In this document: positions 18,092-26,909 of the stretch, one piece after another
Numbering within the stretch: the first letter of the stretch is position 1
How the letters are laid out: each line of letters starts with the position of its first letter
DNA from: Flavobacteriales bacterium UBA1986
GTDB lineage: Bacteria > Bacteroidota > Bacteroidia > Flavobacteriales_G > Salibacteraceae
Assembly: GCA_002336245.1 (NCBI GenBank)
Contig: DDDG01000008.1
Coordinates: forward strand, 1-64,000
DNA: 64,000 bases
Reading direction: 5' to 3'
The notes under the pieces: generated by a model
Seen by the model: only the letters and a program-made list of their open reading frames with translations
Database searches by the model: none
What the model was told of the DNA's origin: nothing
Translations under genes and position numbers: made by a program

Positions 18092-19756
18092 CTAATCTAG
18101 CTCTGAATTTGAGTCCTTCGCATTCTGTTCCGCCAGAGACTTTCGTCGCTCATACTCCAATACGACCTCGTCGTAGAATCGTTGTTCCAAAGCCACAGAA
18201 CTTTTTATTTCTTGAACCAGCTCATCATCGAACAGACTCATGTCTTTTCCCTCTCCAACATTTTTCATGATCATGTCGCCCAAGTCTAGGTTGAAGGTTT
18301 TCTCGAAGAGCTTTAGAGATTCATCGTAGCGCTCATTGATTCCAATGAAATCCAACTTCTTCATGTTTTCGATGGCTTGCTTCAAATCGGCCTCATCTGC
18401 TTCTTTGCGCGAATAGCCCTTGGGGTTTCCATCGTAGGTCGCATCTGCGAAGTACTTCACCTGTGTGTCGGCTGTCTTTGCCTTGCGTTGCTCAAAAATT
18501 TCCCTTGCACTGGTCTCTGGATTTTTCCTCAAAAAGTGAAAAATATTGGAAACCATTCTTGAATAGGGATTCCGAAACATGCAAGCAGTTAAAAAGCTTT
18601 TCCCAATATCCTGAGCGCAAATGAACGGATAGTGCCCAAAAATGAGCTGAACATCATTTAAGGTTTCCTCATCCAAATTCATCAATACTTCATGTGAAGG
18701 GTAGCCTTTGTGCTCCCGCATGGTGCGGGCACTCGGAAAGATGTTCTGCGCTTTGTACTTTGGAAAGAGCATCTTTCGAAATGAAGTCCCACCCACTTTA
18801 GGTATGTGGACGAAAAAGAGAGGTTGTGCATTTAAAATGGGACCGTTGTTTAGAACAATATCGGTCTCGTGAATTTTAAAATCAATTAGAGTGAATTTCG
18901 GACTTGGCTTGAGATGATTTGAATAGTCGTAAGTGAAGGCGTGATGACCATCCCCAATGCCCTTCATCTCCAATCCTTTTCTGTAGTCTTTGGCGACAAT
19001 GGTGTCGACCAACTTTCCGTCTACAAACACGTCTACTTGTTGCCGTTGCTTGTTCTTTCCATTGTAGGCCCAACCCTTCATGGAACCATTTCCAGAGGTT
19101 AAAACAGCTCCTCTTGGATGTTTTTTACGACTGGTTTTCTCCAAATAAATGGGGCTGTCGATTTCAATGCACTTTCGTGCGGCCTCGATCTGCTTTTTCT
19201 TGAGGTCCAAGCCTAAATAATCTACCAATGAATCTACGAAGGCATCTTGCTTTTGGAGCGCTTTTTCGTAGGAAACCAACAGGCAGGTTTTATCTGTGCC
19301 TTGAAGGTATCGGATGATCGCAGTATATCGGCGTTGAACCTTTGTCATTGTCTGAAAAAGCTCAGCCTGCATGGAAATACTTTCGCGCATTCCAATCGCC
19401 AATGGATCCCGGAAGACGATGATTAAGTGTGGATTTCGGATTTTATTCTCGAAGAGTTTGATGTATCGAAAGGCTTCAGGACGCTTCCACCCCCACACCT
19501 TGTGCTGCTCGTTTCTCTCCTCTACAAGCTCTTCAAACTTCTGAATGTTTCGATCTTGTTCCAATAGCTTGGAGAGCTCGGTATCTTCTACAACAGGAGA
19601 ATCGTTCTCGCCCATGAATACGCCCAACTCCTTCAGCACTTTAGCCACCATAGTGGTGCCCGAACGCGCAATACCCAAAACGACTACCGTCTTTTCCGTC
19701 GAGTTTTGTTTGGATGGGTTGAGTACGTACGTACCCAAGTTTACAAGCTCCTTCAT
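18092..19756 (-). CDS. Two-domain sulfotransferase with a central GW-type accessory domain
   Basis: A 554-residue protein joining two different sulfotransferase types. Residues 22-205 form a Sulfotransfer_3-like domain with PSB loop ARSGTT (30-35) and a 3'-PB segment around IVFRDPLAIGM (113-123). Residues 224-290 form a beta-rich region with GSMKGWAY, VDVFVDGKLV and a GDGHHAF turn. Residues 312-530 form a Sulfotransfer_2-like domain with FVHIPKVGGTS (315-325) and FRNPYSRMVSNIF. Both active-site loops look intact, so one polypeptide could add two sulfates. The N-terminal domain is a paralog of that in the upstream gene, which overlaps it by 4 bp. Confidence 0.82.
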   Translation of the reverse strand: MKELVNLGTYVLNPSKQNSTEKTVVVLGIARSGTTMVAKVLKELGVFMGENDSPVVEDTELSKLLEQDRNIQKFEELVEERNEQHKVWGWKRPEAFRYIKLFENKIRNPHLIIVFRDPLAIGMRESISMQAELFQTMTKVQRRYTAIIRYLQGTDKTCLLVSYEKALQKQDAFVDSLVDYLGLDLKKKQIEAARKCIEIDSPIYLEKTSRKKHPRGAVLTSGNGSMKGWAYNGKNKQRQQVDVFVDGKLVDTIVAKDYRKGLEMKGIGDGHHAFTYDYSNHLKPSPKFTLIDFKIHETDIVLNNGPILNAQPLFFVHIPKVGGTSFRKMLFPKYKAQNIFPSARTMREHKGYPSHEVLMNLDEETLNDVQLIFGHYPFICAQDIGKSFLTACMFRNPYSRMVSNIFHFLRKNPETSAREIFEQRKAKTADTQVKYFADATYDGNPKGYSRKEADEADLKQAIENMKKLDFIGINERYDESLKLFEKTFNLDLGDMIMKNVGEGKDMSLFDDELVQEIKSSVALEQRFYDEVVLEYERRKSLAEQNAKDSNSELD

Positions 19757-21144
19757 TTCTTAATCTTAGCGTTTTTCAGCCTCATTCCTTCTTCCGTCCA
19801 AAGCTCGAATCCTTCATTGAATAATTCCCAGTTCGGACTAAACTCAAAGTGTTGTTTTCCTTTTTGCAAATCTGTAAGTTCAACTTCAATGCGCTCCTGC
19901 TCTTTACCATCTTCTTTTAGAATAAGAACCGGTTTGGCTGAGCTTTTATATTTCTTGTACCATCCGTAAACTCGGCCATCTTCCACTTTCAGCACCTTGC
20001 CCTCCAGCCAATGCATGTGATTAAATCGTCTGGTCTTTGGTTTTAATTTCAGAGCCTCTGGCCTGATTTTTATCTTCAGAAACTGACTCAATTCCCGCAG
20101 CACTCGAAGCTTTTCCACGGATAGTTTTTCATGCGAAATGATCAACATTGGGTATTCCGCATCAGAAATTAAACGCTTCCAGGAACGCTCCATGATGATG
20201 CTCTCCTTCAAATTCAAACTCTTACCTACAGCTCGGTCTGCGGCCTTTGAGAGCAAGTCACCCAGAACCAATACAATGTGCACATTCTTTTTCTCCTTGA
20301 GTAGTTTCTCCGTATTCCGATTCCATTGGTTGAAAAAGAGAAACTCTTCTGAATTCAGCCGATCTTCTGGCTTGTCGAAGGGTCTTCGGTTGCTCAAATA
20401 CTTCAGCAGTTCATCTGCTTCAGATATATTCAAGCCAAGAAAAACATTGCACTTCAGTGCTTCTCCTTTGTCTTCTCCCAGTCTGAGTGTACCTGTATTT
20501 CTAGTTTCCTCAACATCAAGGCTTCTGTTTTCAGCAAACTGTTTGACGTATTGATTCGTTCCAAGTTGAATGGAATCCGCGCCCTTGCTTATAAGTTCAG
20601 GCTTGGGGACAATATCTAAGAAGCCCAGCACATCTTCTACAAAACTCTTCTTCTGCCGCACGGCCCACTCATATGAGAAAGCGTAGAGAGGAAAGTTCAT
20701 GCTGTAGAGGTATAGAACGAGCATCTCATATTGAGTAACTGTTCTACTGAAGGTCTTCTCAAACTCAGACTCGTTCGCCATCATTCGCCGCATCCCAATA
20801 GCCGGAATGTCTCTAAAGGTTACGATGAAATGCGGGTTTCGCAAGTTTTCATGCAACCAGTTCATATGCTTAAAAGCCATCGGACGCTTCCATCCCCAAA
20901 TTTGATGTTTGCTGTTTCGTTCTTGAATGAGTTTTTCAAGTTCTGGCCCCATGGAACCGCGTTCAACGAGCTTACTGAGTTCTAAATCTTCTTTGGATCC
21001 CAGGCTCAGAGAGTCTCCCATCGGAACGCCAACTGCATCCAGCATGTGCGCCACCATTGAGGTTCCGCTTCGAGCAACGCCAATGACAATCACGGTTTTC
21101 TCGAGTTCCGACTCCTTTTGTTTGTTGAGAATTAAGCTGGCCAA
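19753..21144 (-). CDS. Sulfotransferase with C-terminal GW-type accessory domain
   Basis: A 463-residue protein. Residues 15-190 form a sulfotransferase domain with PSB loop ARSGTS (24-29), IWGWKRPMAF and a 3'-PB segment VTFRDIPAIGM, closely matching the N-terminal domain of the next gene. Residues about 220-370 are not recognised; this part ends in ISHEKLSVEKLRVLRELSQFL and lacks any PSB loop. It may be a degenerate second transferase domain, but I cannot show this. Residues 380-445 contain RVYGWYKKY and beta-strand patterns like the GW domain of its neighbours. It is embedded in the operon. Confidence 0.78.
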   Translation of the reverse strand: MASLILNKQKESELEKTVIVIGVARSGTSMVAHMLDAVGVPMGDSLSLGSKEDLELSKLVERGSMGPELEKLIQERNSKHQIWGWKRPMAFKHMNWLHENLRNPHFIVTFRDIPAIGMRRMMANESEFEKTFSRTVTQYEMLVLYLYSMNFPLYAFSYEWAVRQKKSFVEDVLGFLDIVPKPELISKGADSIQLGTNQYVKQFAENRSLDVEETRNTGTLRLGEDKGEALKCNVFLGLNISEADELLKYLSNRRPFDKPEDRLNSEEFLFFNQWNRNTEKLLKEKKNVHIVLVLGDLLSKAADRAVGKSLNLKESIIMERSWKRLISDAEYPMLIISHEKLSVEKLRVLRELSQFLKIKIRPEALKLKPKTRRFNHMHWLEGKVLKVEDGRVYGWYKKYKSSAKPVLILKEDGKEQERIEVELTDLQKGKQHFEFSPNWELFNEGFELWTEEGMRLKNAKIKK

Positions 21145-21149
21145 TGTGA

Positions 21150-22178
21150 TTACTTCAAAAAGTGAGAAATGAGCTTTTGATCCAAAGCAATGTAAGGTTC
21201 AATCAAACATCGTAGACCTTCATCCATCTTAGGCTTCTCCCCCTTCTGTACGTTCGAAACAGGGAAGCTGAAGCTCGGGCGAAAATGCAAGTCTTTCGCC
21301 AAGGATTTTGAGAATTCTGAAAGGTCTGAAGTTAAGCCGATGGAATTAAAAAAGCTGAGGCTCTCTTCAATTTCTGGCCAATGCTGGTGGTCGATTTTTC
21401 CTTCTGGTGGATTTTCAAGAAAATAGCGACTTTGGCAATTGTCGAATAGGTTGAAACCCTCTGGCGGAAGCTTCTCGAAAAAACTTGAGAGTGAATCGAG
21501 GTTTTCAAAATCGACCTCTTTTAGTTGAAGGGCCAGCTCTTGAACCTCATCGGTATGAGACTTGAAAAAGCGACTTGAAGGATTTTTTGCAATTCCTTTC
21601 ACCCAAGCCAAATGCGACATTAAATGCCCAACTGGTTCACGAAGGACCGTAAATAGATAGAAGCCTTTCAGATCTATCATATTTCGAATTCTTCGAATCC
21701 GCACATGCCCGGAAATGAAGTTGAAGTTTTCGACAATCTCAATGGGGTCCCATTTCTTTCCTTCTATGTGAAAAAAGCAGTTCTCCTCCCCCAAATGTTT
21801 GGCGAAGAACTCATTGACCGAGGTTCCTCCTGCCTTGGCGATGTGCATGTAAAAGACCTTCGGACGTTCGAATGAATAAATCCATGGACTACCTTCTAGG
21901 TCTACATCATCAAGCTTTACCCGAACTTCATCCCCATTTTTAAGGCCAGCTTCGCCGAAGGGATCGCGCAATTGAAAACCACAATTTCCGCTTGAATGAA
22001 AACCCTTCTTAACGGTGCCTGGTCTATTGAATTCAGCTCTCAATTCGTGTATGCACTCTCCATTGCGGAAAACTGAAACCATTTGTGGCTCTTCGATGCC
22101 ATCCTTCACTGCCCAGCCTCGAATCTCAAAAGGATTCACGACATCAACATGACCATGTATAGCGCCCGATTCAAGCAT
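21150..22178 (-). CDS. Sulfotransferase (Sulfotransfer_2-like) with N-terminal GW-type domain
   Basis: A 342-residue protein. Residues 5-95 are beta-rich with IRGWAVKDG, a VSVFRNGE strand and a GNCGFQL turn. Residues 105-340 form a sulfotransferase domain with PSB loop HIAKAGGTS (112-120) and a 3'-PB segment FTVLREPVGHLMSHL (176-190). This HxxKxGGTS form is seen in chondroitin/heparan 2-O-sulfotransferase relatives. The start overlaps the double-GT2 gene by 8 bp. It probably acts on the same glycan as the other three sulfotransferases. Confidence 0.82.
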   Translation of the reverse strand: MLESGAIHGHVDVVNPFEIRGWAVKDGIEEPQMVSVFRNGECIHELRAEFNRPGTVKKGFHSSGNCGFQLRDPFGEAGLKNGDEVRVKLDDVDLEGSPWIYSFERPKVFYMHIAKAGGTSVNEFFAKHLGEENCFFHIEGKKWDPIEIVENFNFISGHVRIRRIRNMIDLKGFYLFTVLREPVGHLMSHLAWVKGIAKNPSSRFFKSHTDEVQELALQLKEVDFENLDSLSSFFEKLPPEGFNLFDNCQSRYFLENPPEGKIDHQHWPEIEESLSFFNSIGLTSDLSEFSKSLAKDLHFRPSFSFPVSNVQKGEKPKMDEGLRCLIEPYIALDQKLISHFLK

Positions 22179-24609
22179 GTGTTATAGGTCTAAAGTCCAT
22201 GTGGGAATTGTCCAAATTCTGGTTGAAATATTCGTCCTTGAGAATTTCGCGTCCCCACTTATCCAACATCCACTTTTCTTCCTTCGCAAGTCGAGCGCGT
22301 TTCTCTGGGCTGTTTTCATAACCTCTACTCTTCGATTCTTTATGAACCAGCTTCGCAAATGGAGTGTACACATTTCTACGGCCCAGCGCTTTCAACTTTA
22401 AGCAGAAATCTAAGTCGTTGTAGGCAACTGCCAAGTTCTTTTCCATCCCTCCTACTTCAAGAAAGTCCTTTTTTGAGACCATCAAACATGCGGCGGAGAC
22501 GGCTGAATAATTCCGAATCACATTGGCATTTCCGTAGTAGAGGTTGTCGTTATCGGATTTCCCAAGAAAGGCATGGTTGGCAAGTCCTTTCAGGCCGAAG
22601 ATTACTCCCGCATGTTGAACTTTACCATCGGGGTAGAGCAGTTTAGCACCTACAGCTCCTACCTCTTGGCGCACCGCCTGTTCCAACATCGCTTCAATCC
22701 AATCGCGCTGAATCACCTCAGTGTCGTTGTTCAAGAGAATGAGGTATTCCCCTGTGGCTTTTGAAACGCCAAAATTGTTGATCTCCGAGAAGTTGAACTC
22801 ACCGGGAAAATCATGCACTTTACAGCGGTCTGAAATTTCCTTGAGGTATCTCTCCGTAGCCTTCTCCTCAGAATTGTTGTTGATCAGGATGATCTCATAA
22901 TTATCGTAGGTCGACTTTCCCCAGATGGAGTCGAGGCATTGTTCAAGAAGCTGCACATGATCCTTGAACGGAATGATGATACTGACTTTGGGGTTTTTGA
23001 GCTCGCGCTTTATTCTAAAGGACCCCGGCCAAAGTCCATTGGCCACTTCTCCCGCTTCCCCATTTCTCTGGAGGTGATCTGTTAAAGCTTTGATCGAGGC
23101 CGTATTCGCATAACTTTTATCGTCGTAATCAGCTGCTGTACTTCCAGGGATCTTTCTCCAGTGATAAAGCACTTTTGGAATGTGCTGAATCTTATCGGTT
23201 TTCTCGTAAACTCTCAAGAATAGGTCATAATCTTGAGAACCTTCATAGCCCATTCTAAAGCCAGAAACCTCATCGAGCAATTTCTTCCGAATCACAGAAA
23301 AATGGCAGAGGTAATTGTTGGAGAGAAAGAGCTCTTCATTAAAACCAGGTTTGAAGTATGGCTGAGTGCGCTCGCCATTCATCTCCAGCTTGTCTTCATC
23401 GGAAAAGAAAAAATCAACTTCTCTGTTTGCATTGATGGCTTTCACTACCTCGTATAATGCATCCTGAGTCAGTTCGTCGTCGTTGTCTAGAAGCCCAACA
23501 TATTCTCCCGTGGCCATCTCCAGGCACATATTTGAGGCTCCCGAAATGTGCAGATTTTCTTTCCCATACCGCACCTTAATACGTGGATCAGAAGACTCCC
23601 ATGACTTAAGACTCTCCAAGGTCTCTGCGTTCGACGAGCTGTCGTCGTATAGGCAAAGCTCCCAATTCGAATAGACCTGATTCAATACAGAATTCACACA
23701 GGCATTGAGCCAGCGTCGGTCAACATTGTGCACTGGAGTAAGTATGGAAATCTTTGGTTGAAGTTTAAACTGCTTCGATTTCTCTTTCAGATCTGCGAGC
23801 TCCTTGGGTCCAAGGTGGTGATTTCGCAGGTAAAGCTTGTAGTCTTGATTGAGGTGGTTGAAATTTTTTCGATTCTGAAGAACCGCAGTAACGCCTCCAA
23901 CTATCCCTTTCTCTTTTATTTCGTTGGTGGCAGCTTTTAACTTCTTTCGATTGAAAAGCGCAGCGACTAACTGCATGGCATCTAAGGTCCAGCGAAAGGG
24001 TTTTGTAATCTTCCACGACAGGCTGCCATACATATTCAGCGCTTGAAGGTCACGACTTTTTCTGGCAAAATCAAGTTCACGACATAAGCCAATGGCATCT
24101 TCTTCCTCCTTAATGGTCTTTGGGTCAAGGGGTCTGAGGTCAACTGTAAGACTTTGGCTCTCTTGCCATTGCCCATCAGCTCCTTTGAAGATTAGGGAAA
24201 CCCCCATAGCCTCGACGAAAATCGCTCCGGGAATGTTTACTTGGAAACCACAGGGAGCAAGATCTTTGTTCTTCAATTTGTTTGCAACATCGCTGCGGAA
24301 AGAACCATATTCCACTGTAAAAAGAACATCGTCTACTCGAAGAAAAACTTTCGACGCTACAGAATTTCCTTTGTGGTCGACCAACCAACCCTTTACGTGT
24401 ACAATGCTGTGGCTTCCGTAGATGACCAATTGCCTGCTCTGCTTTTCATGAAGAAGCACTTCACGCGCAAAATGATCAAAGGAATATCCGCGCTCTGCCT
24501 TTAAGCGTTTATGAATTCCACTTTTACTGAAGGATTGCGCACGAGGAACTCCCTGCCCTTTCAAGCGAGCATAGCTGAATTCATTGATGTGTCTGGCCTT
24601 TAGAGACAA
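22171..24609 (-). CDS. Large double glycosyltransferase family 2 protein with N-terminal GW-type domain
   Basis: An 812-residue protein and the first gene of the operon, starting with TTG at 24609. It has a GW-type beta-rich domain at about 60-130 (HVKGWLVDHKG, FRSDVANK, CGFQVNIPG) and a linker with the GSLSWKITKPFR motif often found before such enzymes. GT2 domain 1 spans about 284-510 (ISILTPVHN, LLDNDDEL) and GT2 domain 2 about 540-790 (VSIIIPFKD, LLNNDTEV). The arrangement resembles the WsaE-like O-antigen or S-layer glycan polymerising enzymes. Two active sites could build a two-sugar repeat. Because the intergenic gap to the divergent gene is only 52 bp, the operon promoter must lie there or inside that gene. 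Confidence 0.88.
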   Translation of the reverse strand: MSLKARHINEFSYARLKGQGVPRAQSFSKSGIHKRLKAERGYSFDHFAREVLLHEKQSRQLVIYGSHSIVHVKGWLVDHKGNSVASKVFLRVDDVLFTVEYGSFRSDVANKLKNKDLAPCGFQVNIPGAIFVEAMGVSLIFKGADGQWQESQSLTVDLRPLDPKTIKEEEDAIGLCRELDFARKSRDLQALNMYGSLSWKITKPFRWTLDAMQLVAALFNRKKLKAATNEIKEKGIVGGVTAVLQNRKNFNHLNQDYKLYLRNHHLGPKELADLKEKSKQFKLQPKISILTPVHNVDRRWLNACVNSVLNQVYSNWELCLYDDSSSNAETLESLKSWESSDPRIKVRYGKENLHISGASNMCLEMATGEYVGLLDNDDELTQDALYEVVKAINANREVDFFFSDEDKLEMNGERTQPYFKPGFNEELFLSNNYLCHFSVIRKKLLDEVSGFRMGYEGSQDYDLFLRVYEKTDKIQHIPKVLYHWRKIPGSTAADYDDKSYANTASIKALTDHLQRNGEAGEVANGLWPGSFRIKRELKNPKVSIIIPFKDHVQLLEQCLDSIWGKSTYDNYEIILINNNSEEKATERYLKEISDRCKVHDFPGEFNFSEINNFGVSKATGEYLILLNNDTEVIQRDWIEAMLEQAVRQEVGAVGAKLLYPDGKVQHAGVIFGLKGLANHAFLGKSDNDNLYYGNANVIRNYSAVSAACLMVSKKDFLEVGGMEKNLAVAYNDLDFCLKLKALGRRNVYTPFAKLVHKESKSRGYENSPEKRARLAKEEKWMLDKWGREILKDEYFNQNLDNSHMDFRPITHA

Positions 24610-24661
24610 AATTGGAAGTCTTATCTTGCCCGCCTAGGAGCAATAAAAATTAACCCAGTTT

Positions 24662-26485
24662 GTGAGCAGTTTGAAGCGACCAAAAGTATGGATTGCATTT
24701 TTGGCAATCGTACTTTTTTTTCTTGCCTATTCGCCGGCCTTAGATGGCCCTTTTGTCTTTGATGATCAGCGACAAATCACCGACAATCCTGTTGTTTCTC
24801 ACGGAGTAGGATTGGGCGAAACTTCCTTTTGGACAAACATCAATGAGCGTCCATTAACGGCCTTCACTTTATTCCTGAATCACCGCATCAGCGGCGCGGA
24901 CCCATTCTGGTTCAGAATCACAAACATGCTTCTGCACATTCTAAATGCCTTCATGGTCTTTTTAATTGTCAAGGAATTGTTCCTCCTGGATGGAAAAAAG
25001 GAGAAGGTTGACCTCGCCTTTGGCATTGGACTCCTCTTTCTTCTTCACCCGCTGTTGAGTGAGAACTTCCTGTACATAAGCCAAAGAGGAAGCACTCTTT
25101 CGTCGTTTTTCTATCTCGGGGCACTTTTCTTTTACCTCAGATCGAAAAGCACTTCGATCATGCGGCTTCTTCTCAGCGTTCTGCTGTTCGCGCTCGCTTT
25201 TTACAGCAAACAAACTGCCTTCAGTCTTATTATGGTGGTTGCTCTTCTAGAGCTCTTCGTTCTTCCCGACAGTTCAAATTCGAGACGTGCTTTTGTAGTT
25301 ACCATCTTAACGCTCGGCGGTCTTGTGCTTCTTTACAAGTATGGAGGTTTTACGGGCAAAACCTTTGCAGATGTGAGCGGCATCGACTACCTGCTTCTCC
25401 AAATCTCTTTTATGTGGAAATACCTTCTGCTGAGCATTGTTCCCTTCCCCCTCATTCTAGATTATGACCTATCGACGGACTTGAACTTGTTGTGGTTAAG
25501 TTCTGGTATCGTGCTGTTGATTGGCGGACTGTTGTGGTTCATCAAAACCAACTCTTTGGTATTACGATCAGGCTTGGTCATTTACTTTTTCGGAAACCTA
25601 GTTGTACTCACCATCATTCCTCTTCCCGACGTATTTGTTGAACATCGCATGTACATTCCCTTCGTAGGCATTGCCCTCGTACTCTCTCATTTATTTGGAA
25701 ATCTAAAGCATGTGAAATACCTATGGGGCGTTTTTCTAATCTTCCTCTTAGTGTTTGCTTTTGTTCGGGCTCAGTCGTGGGAAAGCAAGATTTCACTCTT
25801 TGAACAGAATTCAAAATATGTAGCCTTGAACGATCGAGTTTGGACGAATTTGGGAGAAGCATACCTAGAAGTTTCAAATACCGCTAAAGCCTTGGAAGCA
25901 ACGAATAAAGCTCTCACAATAGATTCGAGCAATTATGTTGCACTCAACAATCTCGGCCTCATTTACCTTCTTGAAGACAATCCAGAAAAAGCCATGGAGC
26001 CCTTAGGGCAATCTTTGAAATATTCGATGAGTAACTATCGGGCATGGAATAATTTGGGCGTCGCGCAAATGCGCTTAAAAAAGCCTCGAATGGCATTGAA
26101 GTCTTTTATGAATTCTATTAAACTAAATCCAAGGCAATTCGACGCCTATTACAACATCGGTCTTTTGGCGGAGCAGAACAGAAAACCTAAGGAGGCGATA
26201 AAGGCCTATCTCAAATGCATCAAACTTCAGCCTTCGCAGTGGAAAGCGCACCACAACCTAGTCCTCTTAATGCTCGCTGGAGGAAAAGCTGAAGAAGCGA
26301 AGAATTTTCTTCTCGAGCATCCATTTAGACGGAATTATGAATATTGGAACGATTTAGGGGCTGCTCACACAAACCTCTCTGAGCCCACTTATGCGGCGGA
26401 TTGCTTCAAAAAAAGTCTAGAGTTAGAACCGTCCAACGGAATTGCATTGCAAAACATCGAACGAATAATAACTAACAGTGAGTAA
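24662..26485 (+). CDS. TMTC-like membrane protein with C-terminal TPR array
   Basis: A 607-residue protein. The N-terminal two thirds hold about ten membrane helices with the GPFVFDDQRQI and RPLTAFT motifs typical of bacterial relatives of TMTC and GT-C glycosyltransferases. The last 220 residues (about 385-605) hold about six TPR units, such as WNNLGVAQMRLKKPRMALKSF. GT-C enzymes transfer sugars from polyprenyl-phosphate donors on the outer face of the membrane. That would suit the DPM-like enzyme at 5111-5827, but glycosyl transfer by this protein is not proven by sequence. It is divergent from the polysaccharide operon. The start is GTG 24662, with TTG 24671 as alternative. Confidence 0.75.
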   Translation: MSSLKRPKVWIAFLAIVLFFLAYSPALDGPFVFDDQRQITDNPVVSHGVGLGETSFWTNINERPLTAFTLFLNHRISGADPFWFRITNMLLHILNAFMVFLIVKELFLLDGKKEKVDLAFGIGLLFLLHPLLSENFLYISQRGSTLSSFFYLGALFFYLRSKSTSIMRLLLSVLLFALAFYSKQTAFSLIMVVALLELFVLPDSSNSRRAFVVTILTLGGLVLLYKYGGFTGKTFADVSGIDYLLLQISFMWKYLLLSIVPFPLILDYDLSTDLNLLWLSSGIVLLIGGLLWFIKTNSLVLRSGLVIYFFGNLVVLTIIPLPDVFVEHRMYIPFVGIALVLSHLFGNLKHVKYLWGVFLIFLLVFAFVRAQSWESKISLFEQNSKYVALNDRVWTNLGEAYLEVSNTAKALEATNKALTIDSSNYVALNNLGLIYLLEDNPEKAMEPLGQSLKYSMSNYRAWNNLGVAQMRLKKPRMALKSFMNSIKLNPRQFDAYYNIGLLAEQNRKPKEAIKAYLKCIKLQPSQWKAHHNLVLLMLAGGKAEEAKNFLLEHPFRRNYEYWNDLGAAHTNLSEPTYAADCFKKSLELEPSNGIALQNIERIITNSE

Positions 26486-26499
26486 GGATAGTTTTTTTC

Positions 26500-26507
26500 T
26501 ACATTTG
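26500..26507 (+). promoter_or_regulatory. Bacteroidota -7 promoter box (TACATTTG)
   Basis: TACATTTG matches TAnnTTTG and lies 18 bp before the ATG at 26526. It gives the small T9SS protein its own promoter within the end of the upstream TPR gene region and supports the 26526 start over upstream in-frame codons. Confidence 0.5.
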
Positions 26508-26525
26508 CCTAAATTCAATTACCAC

Positions 26526-26909
26526 ATGAAAAAAGTTTTAACATTCGCGCTTATCGTTGGAGCTTCAATTAGCCTCAATGCTCAAAACAATCAAGCTGTT
26601 GTAGGACAGGCATCTGGTGCTCAATTATCGGCACAAGGTGGTACTACTACAGATGTTCCATCAAGAGTTTTATTGAACTACACCGACGTAACTGTTTTTG
26701 GTGATGTTCTAGTTGTGAACCGTAAAGGGGATCACGTTCAAGCTGGAGAATTGAAAATAATGGACCTTTCAGGAAAATTGATTTTCAGCTCTAAAATGGA
26801 CGCTACTGAAACGTTCAATGTTCAAGTAAGCAACTTCGCTGCTGGTGTACATTTGGTTGTTGTTGAATCAACTGACAACACATACGTAGAGAAAGTCTTC
26901 TTGAAATAA
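26526..26909 (+). CDS. Small secreted protein with T9SS-type C-terminal domain
   Basis: A 127-residue protein with a clean signal peptide (MKKVLTFALIVGASISLNAQ). The C-terminal 75 residues resemble a type A T9SS sorting domain: ELKIMDLSGKLIF, a short strand block, then GVHLVVVE and YVEKVFLK. Apart from the sorting domain only about 30 residues (Gln/Ala/Gly-rich) remain, so the mature part is very small. I chose ATG 26526 because it starts the signal peptide and follows a -7 box. A terminator follows 28 bp after the stop codon, so it is probably a single-gene transcript. Confidence 0.75.
   Translation: MKKVLTFALIVGASISLNAQNNQAVVGQASGAQLSAQGGTTTDVPSRVLLNYTDVTVFGDVLVVNRKGDHVQAGELKIMDLSGKLIFSSKMDATETFNVQVSNFAAGVHLVVVESTDNTYVEKVFLK

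Noticed and set aside
19753..21144. A second active sulfotransferase domain in the middle of this protein (220-370)
   Set aside because: No phosphosulfate-binding loop can be found there. The similarity to a transferase tail is too weak to count it.
5111..26485. Recent horizontal transfer of the polysaccharide locus
   Set aside because: No integrase, transposase, tRNA or flanking repeats were seen. A base-composition shift was not computed, so I do not claim transfer.
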